Assembly (NCBI RefSeq): GCF_030867095.1
Contig: NC_081824.1
Coordinates: forward strand, 361,231,829 to 361,295,828
Source: Alligator mississippiensis
Taxonomy: Eukaryota > Chordata > Crocodylia > Alligatoridae
DNA length: 64,000 bases
Direction: 5' to 3'
The translations under genes were made by a program, and so were the position numbers. Below the pieces are notes generated by a model, which was not told the origin of the DNA, did not search any database, and saw only the letters and a program-made list of their open reading frames with translations. Below are positions 32,769-43,967 of this stretch, piece by piece (positions within the stretch are counted from its first letter, which is position 1; each line of letters begins with the position of its first letter).

Positions 32769-33399
32769 ATAACAACAGATAGATGAATCTATTCTGTCAC
32801 AGGCCAGCTGGGCACTATGAGGTTACCAGCCACTGGGCTGTTCAAAACAACAGATAGACAGATATGGGTTGGCAACTTATCGATAGTCCCTTGATGCCAG
32901 GTGCGCGCCAAGTGATTCCAGCGAAGTCAGGCATCCCCAATCGACGCTGTTGGAGGGATTACTAGGGAAGGTCCCTTGATCAGGATATGATCCTCACTCA
33001 CACCAGGAGTCTGGGCTTGGAATAGCAATGACCACTCTGTTCCCTCCTTCCTGCTGGTCACCTGACGCACGCGCTTTTTATACCTAGTCTTATGCTAATC
33101 TGTTGGCTTTAGAGCCACACACAATCTTGCCCTATAGCTGTTATCCTGTGGAACTGAAAGGTGTTAAAAATGATCATAAAAGGTTACTACCCAGACTCAG
33201 GTTTATCCAATAAGCAAATTACAATGCAGCGTTTTTAGATTTGAAATTAACATTACTAAACCCAACCCTTTTAGATTTTTCTGAATATTCTTTCTTGAGA
33301 TGTGCTTTCTTGGAATGTGTTGGGTGTGCCAGGTGGTTGGATCCAGTTTTTATCATCAAGGCTGAACCCTGAGCAAAAACCATTAGGTCAGCTAATCTT

Positions 33400-34037
33400 G
33401 CAGCTACAGCTTTGCCTTTGGGGCCCAGTCAGTTCCACAAGCAGTTAGTTTTAACGTTTTGGTTAAACAGACAAGTTACATTTGCGGGTTACAAACTTAC
33501 AAGCTTTATATTAGGTAAAAATTCCAAATGCCTCCAAGAAGCACATATTTATTGCTTATTAATCTCTTTGGTTCTGGCCGCCACACAGGGCCTGTGCCAA
33601 AGCATGTGGTTTTTTGAAAAGTGCTTTGTACATGACTGTCCCCAACATTCCAATCTACAAGATGTTTAAAGTGTTCATAGTGCTTGTCCATGTTCTTTTG
33701 GGAAGTTTCTAGTGCTTGTGCTGCTTGTAGGTGGCTTTCTTGTGCTGCTTTCAGCATAATCTGAAACCACTCATCAGTAATAATACAAGGCTCAATCTTT
33801 TTAGGTACATGAGTATGTATCCAACATTGCTCTGGTGTCCTCATATCCCTTCAGGCATTGTCTTATGTGGTGAGAGGCTATGGGATGCTGCTGTGCTATG
33901 CAAAGCCATAAATACCAGGGCAATTCCTCTTTATCCATTTTTATGGCATTGGTTCCCAGGGTGGTGGCAACTTGTAATTGCATTTGTGGTACTGTGTCCA
34001 GTAATCTTTGGATCCACAGCTCTGTTACCACTCTCGG
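33400..34037 (-). pseudogene. ERV region between integrase and 3' LTR, unidentified
   Basis: Minus-strand frames (34,031-33,801 and 33,844-33,506) continue the ERV but I cannot place them in env or another known domain. Short for an envelope gene and no signal or fusion peptide seen. Confidence 0.35.
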
Positions 34038-36240
34038 TTACCAGTCTCCAGGCATGTCACAGTTGACCCACCAGTTAACAGGGGGGTTTCTCCCTGTCAT
34101 TGCCAGGTGTGGTGTTACTCTGTGGCTCAGTGTGGTTCCTCTCAGAGCCATAAGAATCAGTGGCAGCTTTTCATCCCAGTTGATACCATGATGATTAACA
34201 ATTTTCCTCAGTGCTGTTTTTATGGTGTGTTTTCTTCTCTCCACCAGACCTGAACTTTTGAGGATGTCCTGGAATATGTAACCTTTGTTTGATATTAAAT
34301 GCTTTATGGGTTACATTTCCAGTGAAGTGGGGGACCCTGGTCACTATCAATGTAGCATGTCATTCCCCAATGTGCAAATACTTGATTTACCAACACTTGC
34401 AGTGGTGAGCTCTGTATAGTTCATCATAGGGATCACTTCCACCCACTTAGTAAAACTTTCGATGATAACTAAACGATATTTATTGCCCTTTGGAGGTCTA
34501 GGCAATGGCTCAATAAAATCTATTTGCAACCTTGACCAAGATTCTTCATTAAGTGTGTTCATTTCTCAGAGAAGTCCACCATCCTTTCAATGGTCTGATC
34601 TATACCAAGGTGTCCTTGCTCACGAGCCAGAACTATGTGGTCAGTGCAAACCATTTCTGGCACCACCCAAACCAGTGGCTCCTCTCCTTGCCTGGCAAGG
34701 TTGCCATATACACTAATCCCAAAAAGGGTTTTTTGGACCAATTTCTTTAAACTCAAATACTGACACTGAAGCGCAGTTAAATAGGGAGTGTCAGGAGTTC
34801 TTGGTATTACTTTCAACACAGGGCAAAGTTTGTCTGTGTCAGGCAGTACCCATGCAGGTCCCACTCTGGCCCTTTCTTTGGCCACTAGATCAGTTGTGTT
34901 ATTTTAGGGGCTTTCAGGTGTCACTGCCTTTTGATAGGCCTTCACCTTGCTGACAATGACTAGTGTTTTCCTTCCTTTGGCCAGATGACAAGCATACTAC
35001 AACAAATTTAAAAGCTTTACAGGCTTACCATCCAGTGTTAGGTAGCCACACATCTTCCACAGGGGAGGCCAGTCCAACAAGGCTCTTATTACCCATTTTG
35101 AATCGCTATACAAAACACAGGAATAGTCACAAGGGGTGCTTTCCAACGCTGCTGCAACTGCTACCACCTCTGCTGCCTGCACAGAGTGAGGATGACATTT
35201 CCCCTGGACTACCTGTTTGACATTCCTGGTTCGTCCTACAACAATAGTTGCCAATCCAGTATACTGGACACCTTCAACATAAATACTGCCACCATCCATG
35301 TACCAAACAAAATCCACATCTGTGAGGACCTGCTCTGAAAATCTAGCTCAACCTGTAAAGAGAGATTCTTGTGGTTCTTGAATAATAGCAAGAAGAGGAT
35401 GTTCATGTTGGTTTCCTTCAACGATTAGTGAATAAGATGCTACTGGCATACTGCTAACTAGTTCAGTTTTCACATTTCTATTTCATAACAAGATTGTCCA
35501 TTTAGTTAACCATAGGGAGGATATCCTAGTGTCCTTGATTCTTCCAGTGAGTACAAATTTAGTAGGATTATGTACTGTTCTTAAAATCACGGGAGACATC
35601 CCTACTAAATAATTCGTGATTTAATGCTCTTGCAAGCCCCAAGATTTCATGTTCACAGGGGCTAAAAGCTTAACCAACAGTGGAAAATACACAGCTACCA
35701 TATGCCATTGGCTTCTTTCCCATTCCATGGTCCTGATATAGAATGGCACCAATGCTCTTATTAGTTGTAGCCAGCTCTAAAATGAAAGGCTGATCTACTG
35801 TTGGGTAAGTGAGTGCAAGGGCTTGCATTACTGCTGTCTTTAAATCACTGAAGAACATTGTAAACTGCTTTTCTCCCCAGTTCCATGAGAGGATTCCTTT
35901 CTCTAATAAATAATACAATGGAGCAGCTTTGTTTGCAAAGTCCTCTATGAAATCATGCAAAAATCCAATTACAATAACCTGTGTGTGTTTATGTCAGTGG
36001 GAACAGGTATTTTGCTCATCAATTCAAGTCTTTGCAGATCTGGGCTTTTTCCATTTGGATTTAAGTCCAGTCCTAAATATTTGACATGATCGCTTACCAA
36101 GTGTGCCTGTACCGGCTCTACCTTAAAACTGGCTTGATCAATGATTCTGGGGATCCTCTTGGTTTAGTCTGAATATTTTTTTGAAACTCTGTAGTGATTA
36201 TTATATTGTCTGCATCAGAAATCACATCGTTAACATTGGC
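34038..36240 (-). pseudogene. ERV pol remnant: part of RT, RNase H, integrase
   Basis: In - strand order: an RT piece with HVKYLGLDLNPNG (about 36,060) and a degraded active-site area SDADNI (about 36,210); the RT-RNase H connection (SWNWGEKQFTMFF..LKTAV); RNase H with DGG/DGS-type start, AAEVVAVAAALE and LYSDSKWVIRAL; integrase zinc finger HIVLAREQGHLGIDQT; integrase core LQIDFIEPLPRPPKGNKYRL with a second Asp in DSDQGP; C-terminal WDEKLPLILMALRGTT. Several stops and frameshifts separate these pieces, so it is inactive. Class could be gamma- or ERV-L-like; not decided. Confidence 0.8.
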
Positions 36241-36475
36241 CACGTCTACACGAGATGTTGCCTGCGCAGTAACCTGATACTACTGCACAGTGGCATTGCA
36301 GGGCAAAAATCATATTAGGCTTCTGTGTAATAGCATCACAAAAAAGAGGTTCATCAGTGCTATTGTGCAGTAACTTGAGTTACTGCGCACTCATTTAGTA
36401 CGTGTATAAACAAGTACTAAATGAGTGCACAGTAATGACTGCACAGTCAGCATCTTGTGTAGATGCTGCCATAAT
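36240..36475. mobile_element. MITE inserted in the ERV RT region
   Basis: TGGCCACGTCTACACGAGAT at left and ATCTTGTGTAGATGCTGCCA at right are inverted repeats. The interior is largely palindromic (TACTAAATGAGTGCACAGTA vs TACTGCGCACTCATTTAGTA). RT-like frame seems to resume at 36,480-36,525. Confidence 0.75.
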
Positions 36476-36665
36476 TCTCTGAAATTGCTTCCAATTTTGG
36501 GGGACAAGGCAATGACAGGAAGAAGGACTATTATGGAACCCTTGAGATAACTGAGAAAATGTATACTGTGATGAAGAGAGGGAAGAGCATCTTCTCAGAT
36601 AGACTTGTTAACCTAGGACTTTAAACTAAGTTCACCAAGGGATGGAGATCAATGCCGTGAGGTAA

Positions 36666-37540
36666 GTGGTGAGGTGTGTGACCTGGAGGAAGTGCAAGCA
36701 GGAGCGGGCAATGGGTGGTGTTCCCATTCTTCCTGAGAAATCAGGAAAATTGACTAGTTACCTCAGGTGTCTATACATGAATGCATGGAGTCTGAGAAAC
36801 GAGGAAGAATTGGAAGCCCTTGTGCAGTCACAGAACTATGACATGAGTGGAATAACAGAGACTTGGTGGGATAGTTCGCATGACTGGAGCACTGTCATGG
36901 ATGGGTGTAAACTGTTCAGGAAAGACAGGCAGAGGAAAAAAGGAGGAGTTGCACTTTATGTTAAAGAGCCATATGATTACTCAGAGCTCCAGTATGAAAC
37001 TGGAGATAGGCCAGTCAAAAATCTCTGAGTTAGAGTCAGAGAAGAGAGCAACAAGAGTGATGTCGTGGTGGGTGTCTGCTGTAGACCACCAGACCAGTAG
37101 GAGGTGGTGGATGAGGCTTTCTTCAAACAACTAGCGGAAGTTTCCCCATCACAGGCCCTGGTTCCCATGGGGGACTTCAGTTGCCCTGACATTGGCTGGG
37201 AGAGCAATACAGCAGTGCGCAGGCAACCCAGAAAGTTTTTGGAGAGTCCTGGGGACAACTTATGGGTGAAAGTGCTGGGGCAGCCAACTAGGAGCTATGC
37301 TGTTCTTGACCTGCTCACAAATTGAAGAATTGGTGGAGAATGTACTAGTAGATGGCAACATGGGCAGCAGCAACCACAAGATGATTGAGTTCAGGATCCC
37401 AAGGAAAGGAAGGATGGAGAGCAGTAGAGTAAGGACTGTGGACTTCAGAAAAGCAGACTTTGACTTGCTCAGGGAACTCATGGGCAGGATCCCCTGGGAA
37501 GCCAGTCTGAGGGGGAGAAGAGTTCAGGAGAGCTGGCTGT
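36666..37540 (+). pseudogene. CR1 ORF2 endonuclease domain, broken
   Basis: Apurinic-endonuclease-like domain: ITETWWD, GGVALYVKE, MGDFSCPDIGW and a NHKMIEF block in place of the usual S-D-H. In-frame stops and shifts (at about 37,028 and 37,325). The loss of the S-D-H aspartate alone would inactivate it. Confidence 0.8.
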
Positions 37541-38007
37541 AATTTAAAGAAGCCTTACTGAGAGTGCAGGAACAAACCATCCAAATGCGCAGGAAGACTA
37601 GCAAGTGCGGTAGAAGAACAGCTTGGCTTAGCAGGGAACTCTTCAGTAAACAAAATCACAAAAGGGAAGTTATAAGAAGTGGAAACTTGGACAAACAACT
37701 ATGGAGGAGTATAAGAGTATTGCTTGGGCATGCAGGGGTGAACTCAGGAGGAGTTGCAGCTAGCAAGGGATGTGAAAGGTAACAAGAAGGGTTTCTAAAA
37801 GCAAGTCAGTAACAACAGGAAGATCAGATAAAGTGTGGGTCCCTTACCGAATGGGGAAGGCAACCTAAAGACAGATGATGCAGAAAAAGCTGAAGTGCTC
37901 AATGCCTTTTTCACCTCAGTCTTCACAGGCTCCTAGACTATTGCACCTGGCAGCACAGTCTGGGGAGGAGGTAAGCAGCCAACAGTGGTGAAAGAACTGG
38001 TTAGGCA

Positions 38008-38161
38008 CAGCGGTTCCCAGTCTGTGGTATGCAGACAACCTGTCAGTGGTATGTAATAGATTATTATAATTACTTTGTATGACAAAAAATTGCTGGTGGT
38101 ACTTAAGGTTGTATGGTTTTAAATTGGTGGTGCACAATCTGTCAGAGTTTGGGAACCACTG
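38008..38161. mobile_element. hAT MITE, 154 bp, inside the CR1
   Basis: Starts CAGCGGTTCCCAGTCTGTGG and ends GAGTTTGGGAACCACTG. Flanks GGTTAGGC and GGTTAGAG are diverged copies of the CR1 sequence at the insertion point. Removing it restores CR1 colinearity (..ELV-R-DYLEKL..). Confidence 0.85.
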
Positions 38162-38179
38162 GGTTAGAGACTATCTAGA

Positions 38180-39165
38180 AAAGCTGGACATATACAAGTC
38201 CATAGGGCTGAACAGGATGCACCTGAGGGTGCTGAGGGAATTGGTTGATGTGATTACAGAGCCACTGGCCATCATCTTTGAAAACTCATGGCAATTGGGA
38301 AAGATCCCAGATGATTGGAAAAGGGCAAACAGTGCCCATCTTAAAGAAAGGGAAAAAGGAGGATCCAGGGAACTATAGACTGGTCAGCCTTACCTCAGTC
38401 CCTGGAAAAGTCATGGAGCAGATCTTCAAGGTATCCATTTCTAAGCACTTGGAGGACAAGAAGGTGATTAGGAATAGTCAGCATGGATTCACCAGTGGCA
38501 AGCCATACCTGGTCAACCTGATTGCCTTCAATGAAGAAATGACTGGTTCTGTGGATGAGGGGAGACCAGTAGATGTGGTATACCTTGGTTTTAGCAAGTC
38601 TTTTGATATGGCCTCCCACGACATTCCCACAGGCAAATTAAGGAAGTACAGGCTGGATGAATGGACTGTAAAGTGGATAGAAAACTGGCTGAAGCATTGG
38701 GCTCAGAGAGTAATACTTAATGGCTTGATGTCTAGTTGGCAGCTAGTATCAAGTGGAGTGCCCCAGGGGTTTGTCCTGGGGCCGGTTTTGTTCAATATCT
38801 TCATCAATGACCTGGAAGATGGCATAGAGTGCACCTTCAGCAAGTTTGTAGATGACACCAAGTTAAGGGGAGTAGTGGATACCCTGGAAAGTAGGGCTAG
38901 GATTCAGAGTGACCTAGACAAATTGGAAGATTGGGCCAAAAGAAATCTTATGCAGTTCAAGAAGGACAAGTGCAAGGTCCTGCACTTAGGACAGAACAAT
39001 CCCAGGCACCAGTACAGGCTGGAGGATGATTGGCTGGGCAGCAGCCCTGTAGAAAAGGACCTGGGAGTTACAGTGGAAAATAAGCTGAATATGATCTGGC
39101 AGTGTGTCCTTGTTGCCAAAAAGACTAAAAGCATAGATGTGTTGCTAGCAGGTCAAGGGAAGTGA
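38180..39165 (+). pseudogene. CR1 ORF2 reverse transcriptase domain
   Basis: Longest open stretch 295 codons. Motifs: KGKKEDPGNYRLVSLTSVPG, NSQHGFTSGKPYLVNLIAF, VDVVYLGFSKSFD, SSGVPQGFVLGPVLFNIFIN and the catalytic FVDDTK. Frame shift before 38,278. Active-site aspartates are present, but the element as a whole is dead. Confidence 0.85.
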
Positions 39166-39411
39166 TTATTCCCCACTATTCAGTACTGCTGAGGCCACAT
39201 CTGGAGTACTGTGTTCAGTGTTGGACCTCCCACTACAGAAAGGATGTGGACAAATTGGAGAGTCCAGCAGATGGCAACAAAAATGGTTCTGGGTCTGGAG
39301 CACAAGATTTGAGGGGAGGCTGAGGGAACTGGACTTATTTAGGCTAGAGAAGAGAAGACTGAAAGGGGATTTAATAGCAGCCTTCAATTACCTGAAGCGG
39401 GGGTTGAAGAG

Positions 39412-39995
39412 GATGCCTGGGCAATTATTTCGGGCAGAGGGCCGCTTACCCCGTTTTGGCAAGCTGTCGAGGGCTGCATGGGTAGCCCTGCCTGTTGACA
39501 GGTGCCTCACCTCCTCATCACCATCTTGGGACCACCGTCCCAGGGCCAGCAGTGGTGGGGCCCAAAGCAAGGCTCAGGCTGGCAAGGGTCTGTGGAGCCA
39601 GGCTAGAGCACAGGCAGCCCCACATGGGCTGTGAGTGGCTGCTGCACGGGGCGCCAGTGGGCCACTTTTCCCCATGTTCAGCACCAGCTTGTAACCTGCC
39701 GCCACTGCCAGCCTGGGCCCTGCACCAGCTCCAGGCTTGCCTGTCAGAGTTGCGCTGTGGCGGCAGCAACACCAAAGCTTGTATGCTGGGCAGCACAGAG
39801 GCAGTGGTGGCAGCCACACCACAGCCTACTGTGGCGCAGGCAGCAGCAGCAAACACCTCCCAGCACGGCAAGCCGGGGGGGGGCTGCTTTCCTCCACACT
39901 GAGCAGCTGCTGCCACACAGCCCCGACAGGCAAGCCCAGAGTCGGCACAGGGCCCAGGCTGGCAGCGGCAGCGGCAGCGGCAGCAGGTTAATATT
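39412..39995. mobile_element. GC-rich hAT-like repeat, truncated
   Basis: Begins CCTGGGCAATTATTTCGGGC followed by AGAGGGCCGC, as in hAT MITE ends, but no matching right end is visible. GCGGCA run at 39,960-39,985. Open frames on both strands are compositional. Confidence 0.5.
39702..39982. repeat. Inverted repeat with about 50-bp arms
   Basis: CACTGCCAGCCTGGGCCCTG ... GGCTTGCCTGTCAG at 39,702-39,752 is matched in reverse by GACAGGCAAGCCC ... CAGGGCCCAGGCTGGCAGCG at 39,927-39,982. Confidence 0.75.
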
Positions 39996-40860
39996 AAGTT
40001 AATAATAATGAAACAGAATGATAATTAAATTATTAATTAGACAATTTTACTCAACTTTACATATGCAATACATGTTACAATTATGGAATTTATAATAATT
40101 ATAATATTTAATTATGTAAAGTATGTAAAAATTTAACACATAAAGTAGATTACACATTTGACATGTCACAAGTGCCCCCTGCTCTAATTTAGTAGTAAGA
40201 GGTCAGAAGGATAGAATTGTTATGTGGTGCCCTCTAGCAAGTTTTAGACATGTAACATGCAAAATAGTTACAGGAATGATCGTGTTACATTGCAGGAAAC
40301 AAAATGAAACAAAGAATAGATTGATCTAAAGAAACCCACAAATGTGTACAAGTGCCCTCAGTGGCTCCTTATTAGTGACATATCTACAATCTAAATTTGG
40401 GAACTTCCTGCATATATACAACCCCGATCCTCTATTATGGCTTATAAACATGGTTTTCCATTCCAGATACCTATGTTGAAATATAGCAGCAGAAATAGAG
40501 TTTTCTTGTTTTGGTATTAAGAAATTTGTGTGTCAGAATTACATTCTTCTTGACTTTAGTGGGGAAAAAATTAAAAGTTAACGAGTGGAAAGAAGGAAGA
40601 ATTAATTTTCCTCTTAGAGTCCTTTATTTTCTTCTGAGGTTAGTAAATATCTGTCAAACTACCATTATCCTCATTTAAATTAAAAGATTGAAATAGATCA
40701 AAATAGCTTTCTAATGTCCCCTCTTCCTTTGTGTTAATTACTTTTGTAACTTTCCCATACTAAATTGTTCTATCGCTGGGTCCCATGCCAGATTTTCCTG
40801 ATATGATACACCAACCCTACTTAATTTTTGGTCTAGTTTCCTTATAGGGAAGCTGTTGTA
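39996..40860. other. AT-rich stretch without recognised feature
   Basis: Runs of TTAATAATTATAAT. No gene or clear transposon end. Confidence 0.45.
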
Positions 40861-40919
40861 CCTGGTTCACCCAGCATACCAATCACAGCACTCACTTTTC
40901 CTACTGCATAATTGTGATG

Positions 40920-41830
40920 CTAACACTTATCCGCCAGCAATTTCTCCCTTTCCAAGTACCACAAGTGAGTAGGCTCTACTGGCTTCTCCCATTCCTCCCT
41001 GAGGATCTGCATAAGGCCCCTGGGGTTATGGCCATACACCAGTTGGAACAGGAAGAATCGTGTTAACTCTTGCAGGGTGTCCCGTAATGAGAAAAGTAAC
41101 AAAGTCAAGACCAGGTCTCATTCATGGGGGGGCATTCAATGTACATCTCTGAATAAGCCATTTTAAAGTCCCATTCAGGTGCTCAGCTAACTCATTAGTT
41201 TGCGGGTGGAATACGGAAGTTTTAAGGTGGGTGATCCCCAATGTATTGCGCAGTGCCCTCATGACCCTGCACATAAAATTGGTCCCTTGATTAGTCAAAA
41301 TTTCCTATGGGATGCCCACTCATGCAATCCATTTCAGTAACTCCTCTGCAACCCTTGGGGCCGTGATTGACGGAAGTGGAATAGTCTCAGGGAATTGTGT
41401 GGCATAATCAATATGTACCAAAATGTATTGATACCCTGAGCTGGTTTTAGGTAGCAGTCCTACAATATCCAGGGCCACCTGGGAAAAAGGGATCTCTATT
41501 ATGGGTGTAGGTTGCAGAGGGGCTGTCAGAGGCTTGTGGTCCTGGGTCTTTTGACAGTCAGGACATGTGGACCCCCATTGCTCCACATCCTCCTGCTGGC
41601 AGGGCCAGAAGAAATTTTGGGCGATCCTTGCCTTAGTCATTGTACCCCTCCCCATGTGTCCCCCCAGTGGGGTTGCATGGGCTAGTTGCCAAACCACCCT
41701 CCTAAATATTTTGGGTACCACCAACTGTACTGTTCTGTCTCCTGACCCTCAACTCTCCCGGATATCATAAAGGAGTCCTTTTCTTACCTCATACTGGGTA
41801 TCCTTACTTGACAGACCTTCCCCAGGATCT
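40920..41830 (-). pseudogene. Gypsy integrase remnant
   Basis: QYEVRKGLLYDI-type lead, then the HHCC zinc finger (HATPLGGHMG ... CPDCQKT) and the start of the DDE core (ALDIVGLLPKTSSGYQYILV followed by HIDYATQFPE). Further left, a separate frame has FFLFQLVYGHNPRGLMQILR and WEKPVEP, typical of the region after the core. Broken between the parts. Confidence 0.8.
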
Positions 41831-41879
41831 TCCTCTGCAAGGTGTTATAGTTCCAGGTCATCATGTTGCTCCTGCTGGA

Positions 41880-42110
41880 ACTGAGTGGGACTGGCTACTC
41901 ACTCTACACTGATGCTCTTGTTGGTCTTTGCTGGGTCTTCCAACAGCACATCTCTGTGCCATCCCTCGCCCTGATGCCATTTCCTCCACTTTTCTTCAGC
42001 GAACCTAACTCTATCCAGGATGGTATATATTGGTGCCCACTCCCTCCCGATGATCGTCTCACAAAAGAGTGTTGGCGCCAAGCCCACCTTCCACTCCTGG
42101 TATTCCATAA
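41880..42110 (-). pseudogene. Gypsy protease-end-like fragment
   Basis: WKVGLAPTLFCETIIGREWA resembles the 'hydrophobic-IxGRDW' C-terminal part of gypsy aspartic proteases. The D-T/S-G active site is not visible. Tentative. Confidence 0.4.
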
Positions 42111-42289
42111 CTCAGAGAGGTACGTAGCAGCCTTTGAAATGCATCTACCCCCCAGCATACATGTCATTGTGATTGGTTATGCCCAATGGACATGGTCCAT
42201 AGGGGCCAGGTCAGCTCTCAAGAGAGACTGCAAACACCCCATGTCTAGGGGGGCCTCTCCCCAATCCAGGCTGCGATGACCGGGTGTTC

Positions 42290-43000
42290 CTACCCTTCAG
42301 CTGGGGTCTTGTCCATGAAACTACAATCCATTGGTTCCCTGTGGTCATCCTCCCGGGGTTTCTCTCTAAATGAGGGTGCTGGCGTAGATGACTTACTTAA
42401 GGTATTCATGCCTTGTGGGCATTCCTTGGCCATATGCCCCACTCGACCACAGTGGTAACACACTACTGCACAGGATATCACCCTTGGAGGACCCTGTTTC
42501 TGGTCTTCCTCCTGTGGGCCACTCTGAGTAAGGGGCCTAAAGCCTCGACCACGTCCTCTGTCCCCTTCTGACACTGCAAACGCCTCCACAATCCAAAGTG
42601 CTTCATCGCAACTGTGGGGCTGGTGTTGGTGTACCCATCACTGTGTGTCCTCCTCTAAGTCCCACATGAATTTTTCTAACAATATCTGATCCAAGACTCG
42701 CTCTGAACACCAATCTATGGTTTTCTGGTGTTATCTCAAGATGGTATAATATTGCTGCTTTGACAGTCTCATAATTACATGCATACTCTCTAGACAGTGA
42801 CTGGTAGGCAGCCTGAGCTTTATCAGTACCAGTGCTCCCAATTGGTGGGCCCACTGGGAGTGGTCAAGGCCCACCTGTAAGGCTGTTTGCTCAAAAGACT
42901 CAATGTACACCTCTGGATCATCCTCTTTCATCATTCGTGGCATTTTAAACAGGGAGAGGAGTTCTTTTGGAGCCATTCCTGCTGAAAGGCTCCTTGCCAT
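42290..43000 (-). pseudogene. Gypsy gag remnant with zinc knuckle
   Basis: First frame MARSLSAGMAPKELLSLFKM and EDDPEVYIESFEQTALQVGL is capsid-like. A shift near 42,820 is followed by AQAAYQSLSREYACNYETVK. The third frame has CYHCGRVGHMAKEC, a perfect CX2CX4HX4C knuckle. Frameshifts make it non-functional. Confidence 0.8.
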
Positions 43001-43284
43001 TGTTGCAGGTCTAAAACCTGCCAGATCCCTACTTATAAGGCACTCTGTTCAATTTTATTGCTTAGTTCCGGGAAGGCCTAGACTCTTGCCAAGAGCCTTA
43101 GCACAACTCAATTTGCCCACTACACTCCCATCTGGCAGACATTTTCTGTACTTTCAGTGGTAGGGCATTGACAATGTCTTTGTCTCTCTACTTTACCTGC
43201 AGCAAGGTAGGGTATTCTTGGTGTTTGGGGCAGTGTACTTGGTAGTTATATGACAGGGTTGTTTCTGTAGTTTTAAGAAATAGT

Positions 43285-43395
43285 TAGACAAACCCTCCTG
43301 TAGGTTATGTAGGGATAATCCTACCTTGAGCAGGGGGTTGAACTAAATAACCTCCTGAGGCCTCTTCCAGCCCTACTTTTCTATCATTCTGTTAC
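43285..43395 (+). mobile_element. CR1 LINE 3' tail
   Basis: GCAGGGGGTTGAACTAAATA, CCTCCTGAGGCCTCTTCCAG and TTCTATCATTCTG match the CR1 3' UTR end; everything upstream is missing. Confidence 0.75.
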
Positions 43396-43967
43396 TCCTA
43401 CCAGCACATTTGGGAATAGCTCAGTCAATGAAAAGTTATTTAAATTAGTATTAGAGGTTTACCTAAGACTTGAAGCAACATATGAAAGATTCTTGCCTTG
43501 AGGTTCTTAAATTCTGGGGGTTTGAGCCTTCCAGGTACTAAGTGAGCTTTATTCTCATTGAAGATTATAAGAATGCCACATGCTTAGCATTCCAGTGAGT
43601 GGATATAGCAGCTGCTGCATTCTAATTGTTGTGTGTGAACAAGCTGCATACAAATGTAGAACCCAGGGCCTGCTCCCATCCAGAACAGCATCCACCTTTA
43701 TAAGCCACCCATTCTCTATCTTGCTCTCTTTCCTGAGCCCCACAGATCTCCCTTCCTAGGCTGCCTAGAGCACCAGCTGCAGCAAGAGAACTAACCCTGA
43801 TAGTCCTCAGTGGGCATGTCTACACAAGATGTTTACTGAGCAGTTGACTAATTAACTGCACAGTAAACATCTCAGCATCTACACATGCACCCCCTATTAG
43901 AGCGCACAAAACTAATAAACTCAGCAGCCGGGTACTTGTAAATACAAGTACTACCCTGCTGCGGAAT

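Larger units (their letters stand above)
31113..33330 (-). mobile_element. 3' LTR of a minus-strand endogenous retrovirus, with nested insertions
   Basis: Left edge TGTCACAGGCCAGCTGGGCA is the CA end on the - strand. AATAAA-type signal on the - strand near 31,250 and a TATA box (GGTATAAAAAGCGCG, - strand, near 33,080) give the U3-R-U5 order. The right edge is not resolved. About 70 bp of the left edge recurs at 32,793. A hAT MITE and a CR1 piece lie inside. Confidence 0.6.
36540..39412 (+). mobile_element. CR1 LINE with endonuclease and RT, 3'-truncated
   Basis: ORF2 pieces run in order from the endonuclease (CLYMNAWSLRNEEELEAL) through RT to [20 protein letters not shown]. The CR1 3' UTR and tail are missing; another repeat begins at about 39,412. 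Interrupted by a 154-bp hAT MITE. Confidence 0.88.
40860..43060 (-). mobile_element. Gypsy-type LTR retrotransposon, internally deleted, no LTRs seen
   Basis: In - strand order: gag with a CCHC knuckle, a protease-end-like piece, then integrase. The stretch that should encode RT and RNase H (normally about 1.5 kb) is missing between about 41,830 and 41,900. No LTR or PBS recognised on either side. Confidence 0.75.

Noticed and set aside
38278-39165. Active reverse transcriptase gene
   Set aside because: 295-codon frame is part of a CR1 with broken endonuclease and missing 3' end.
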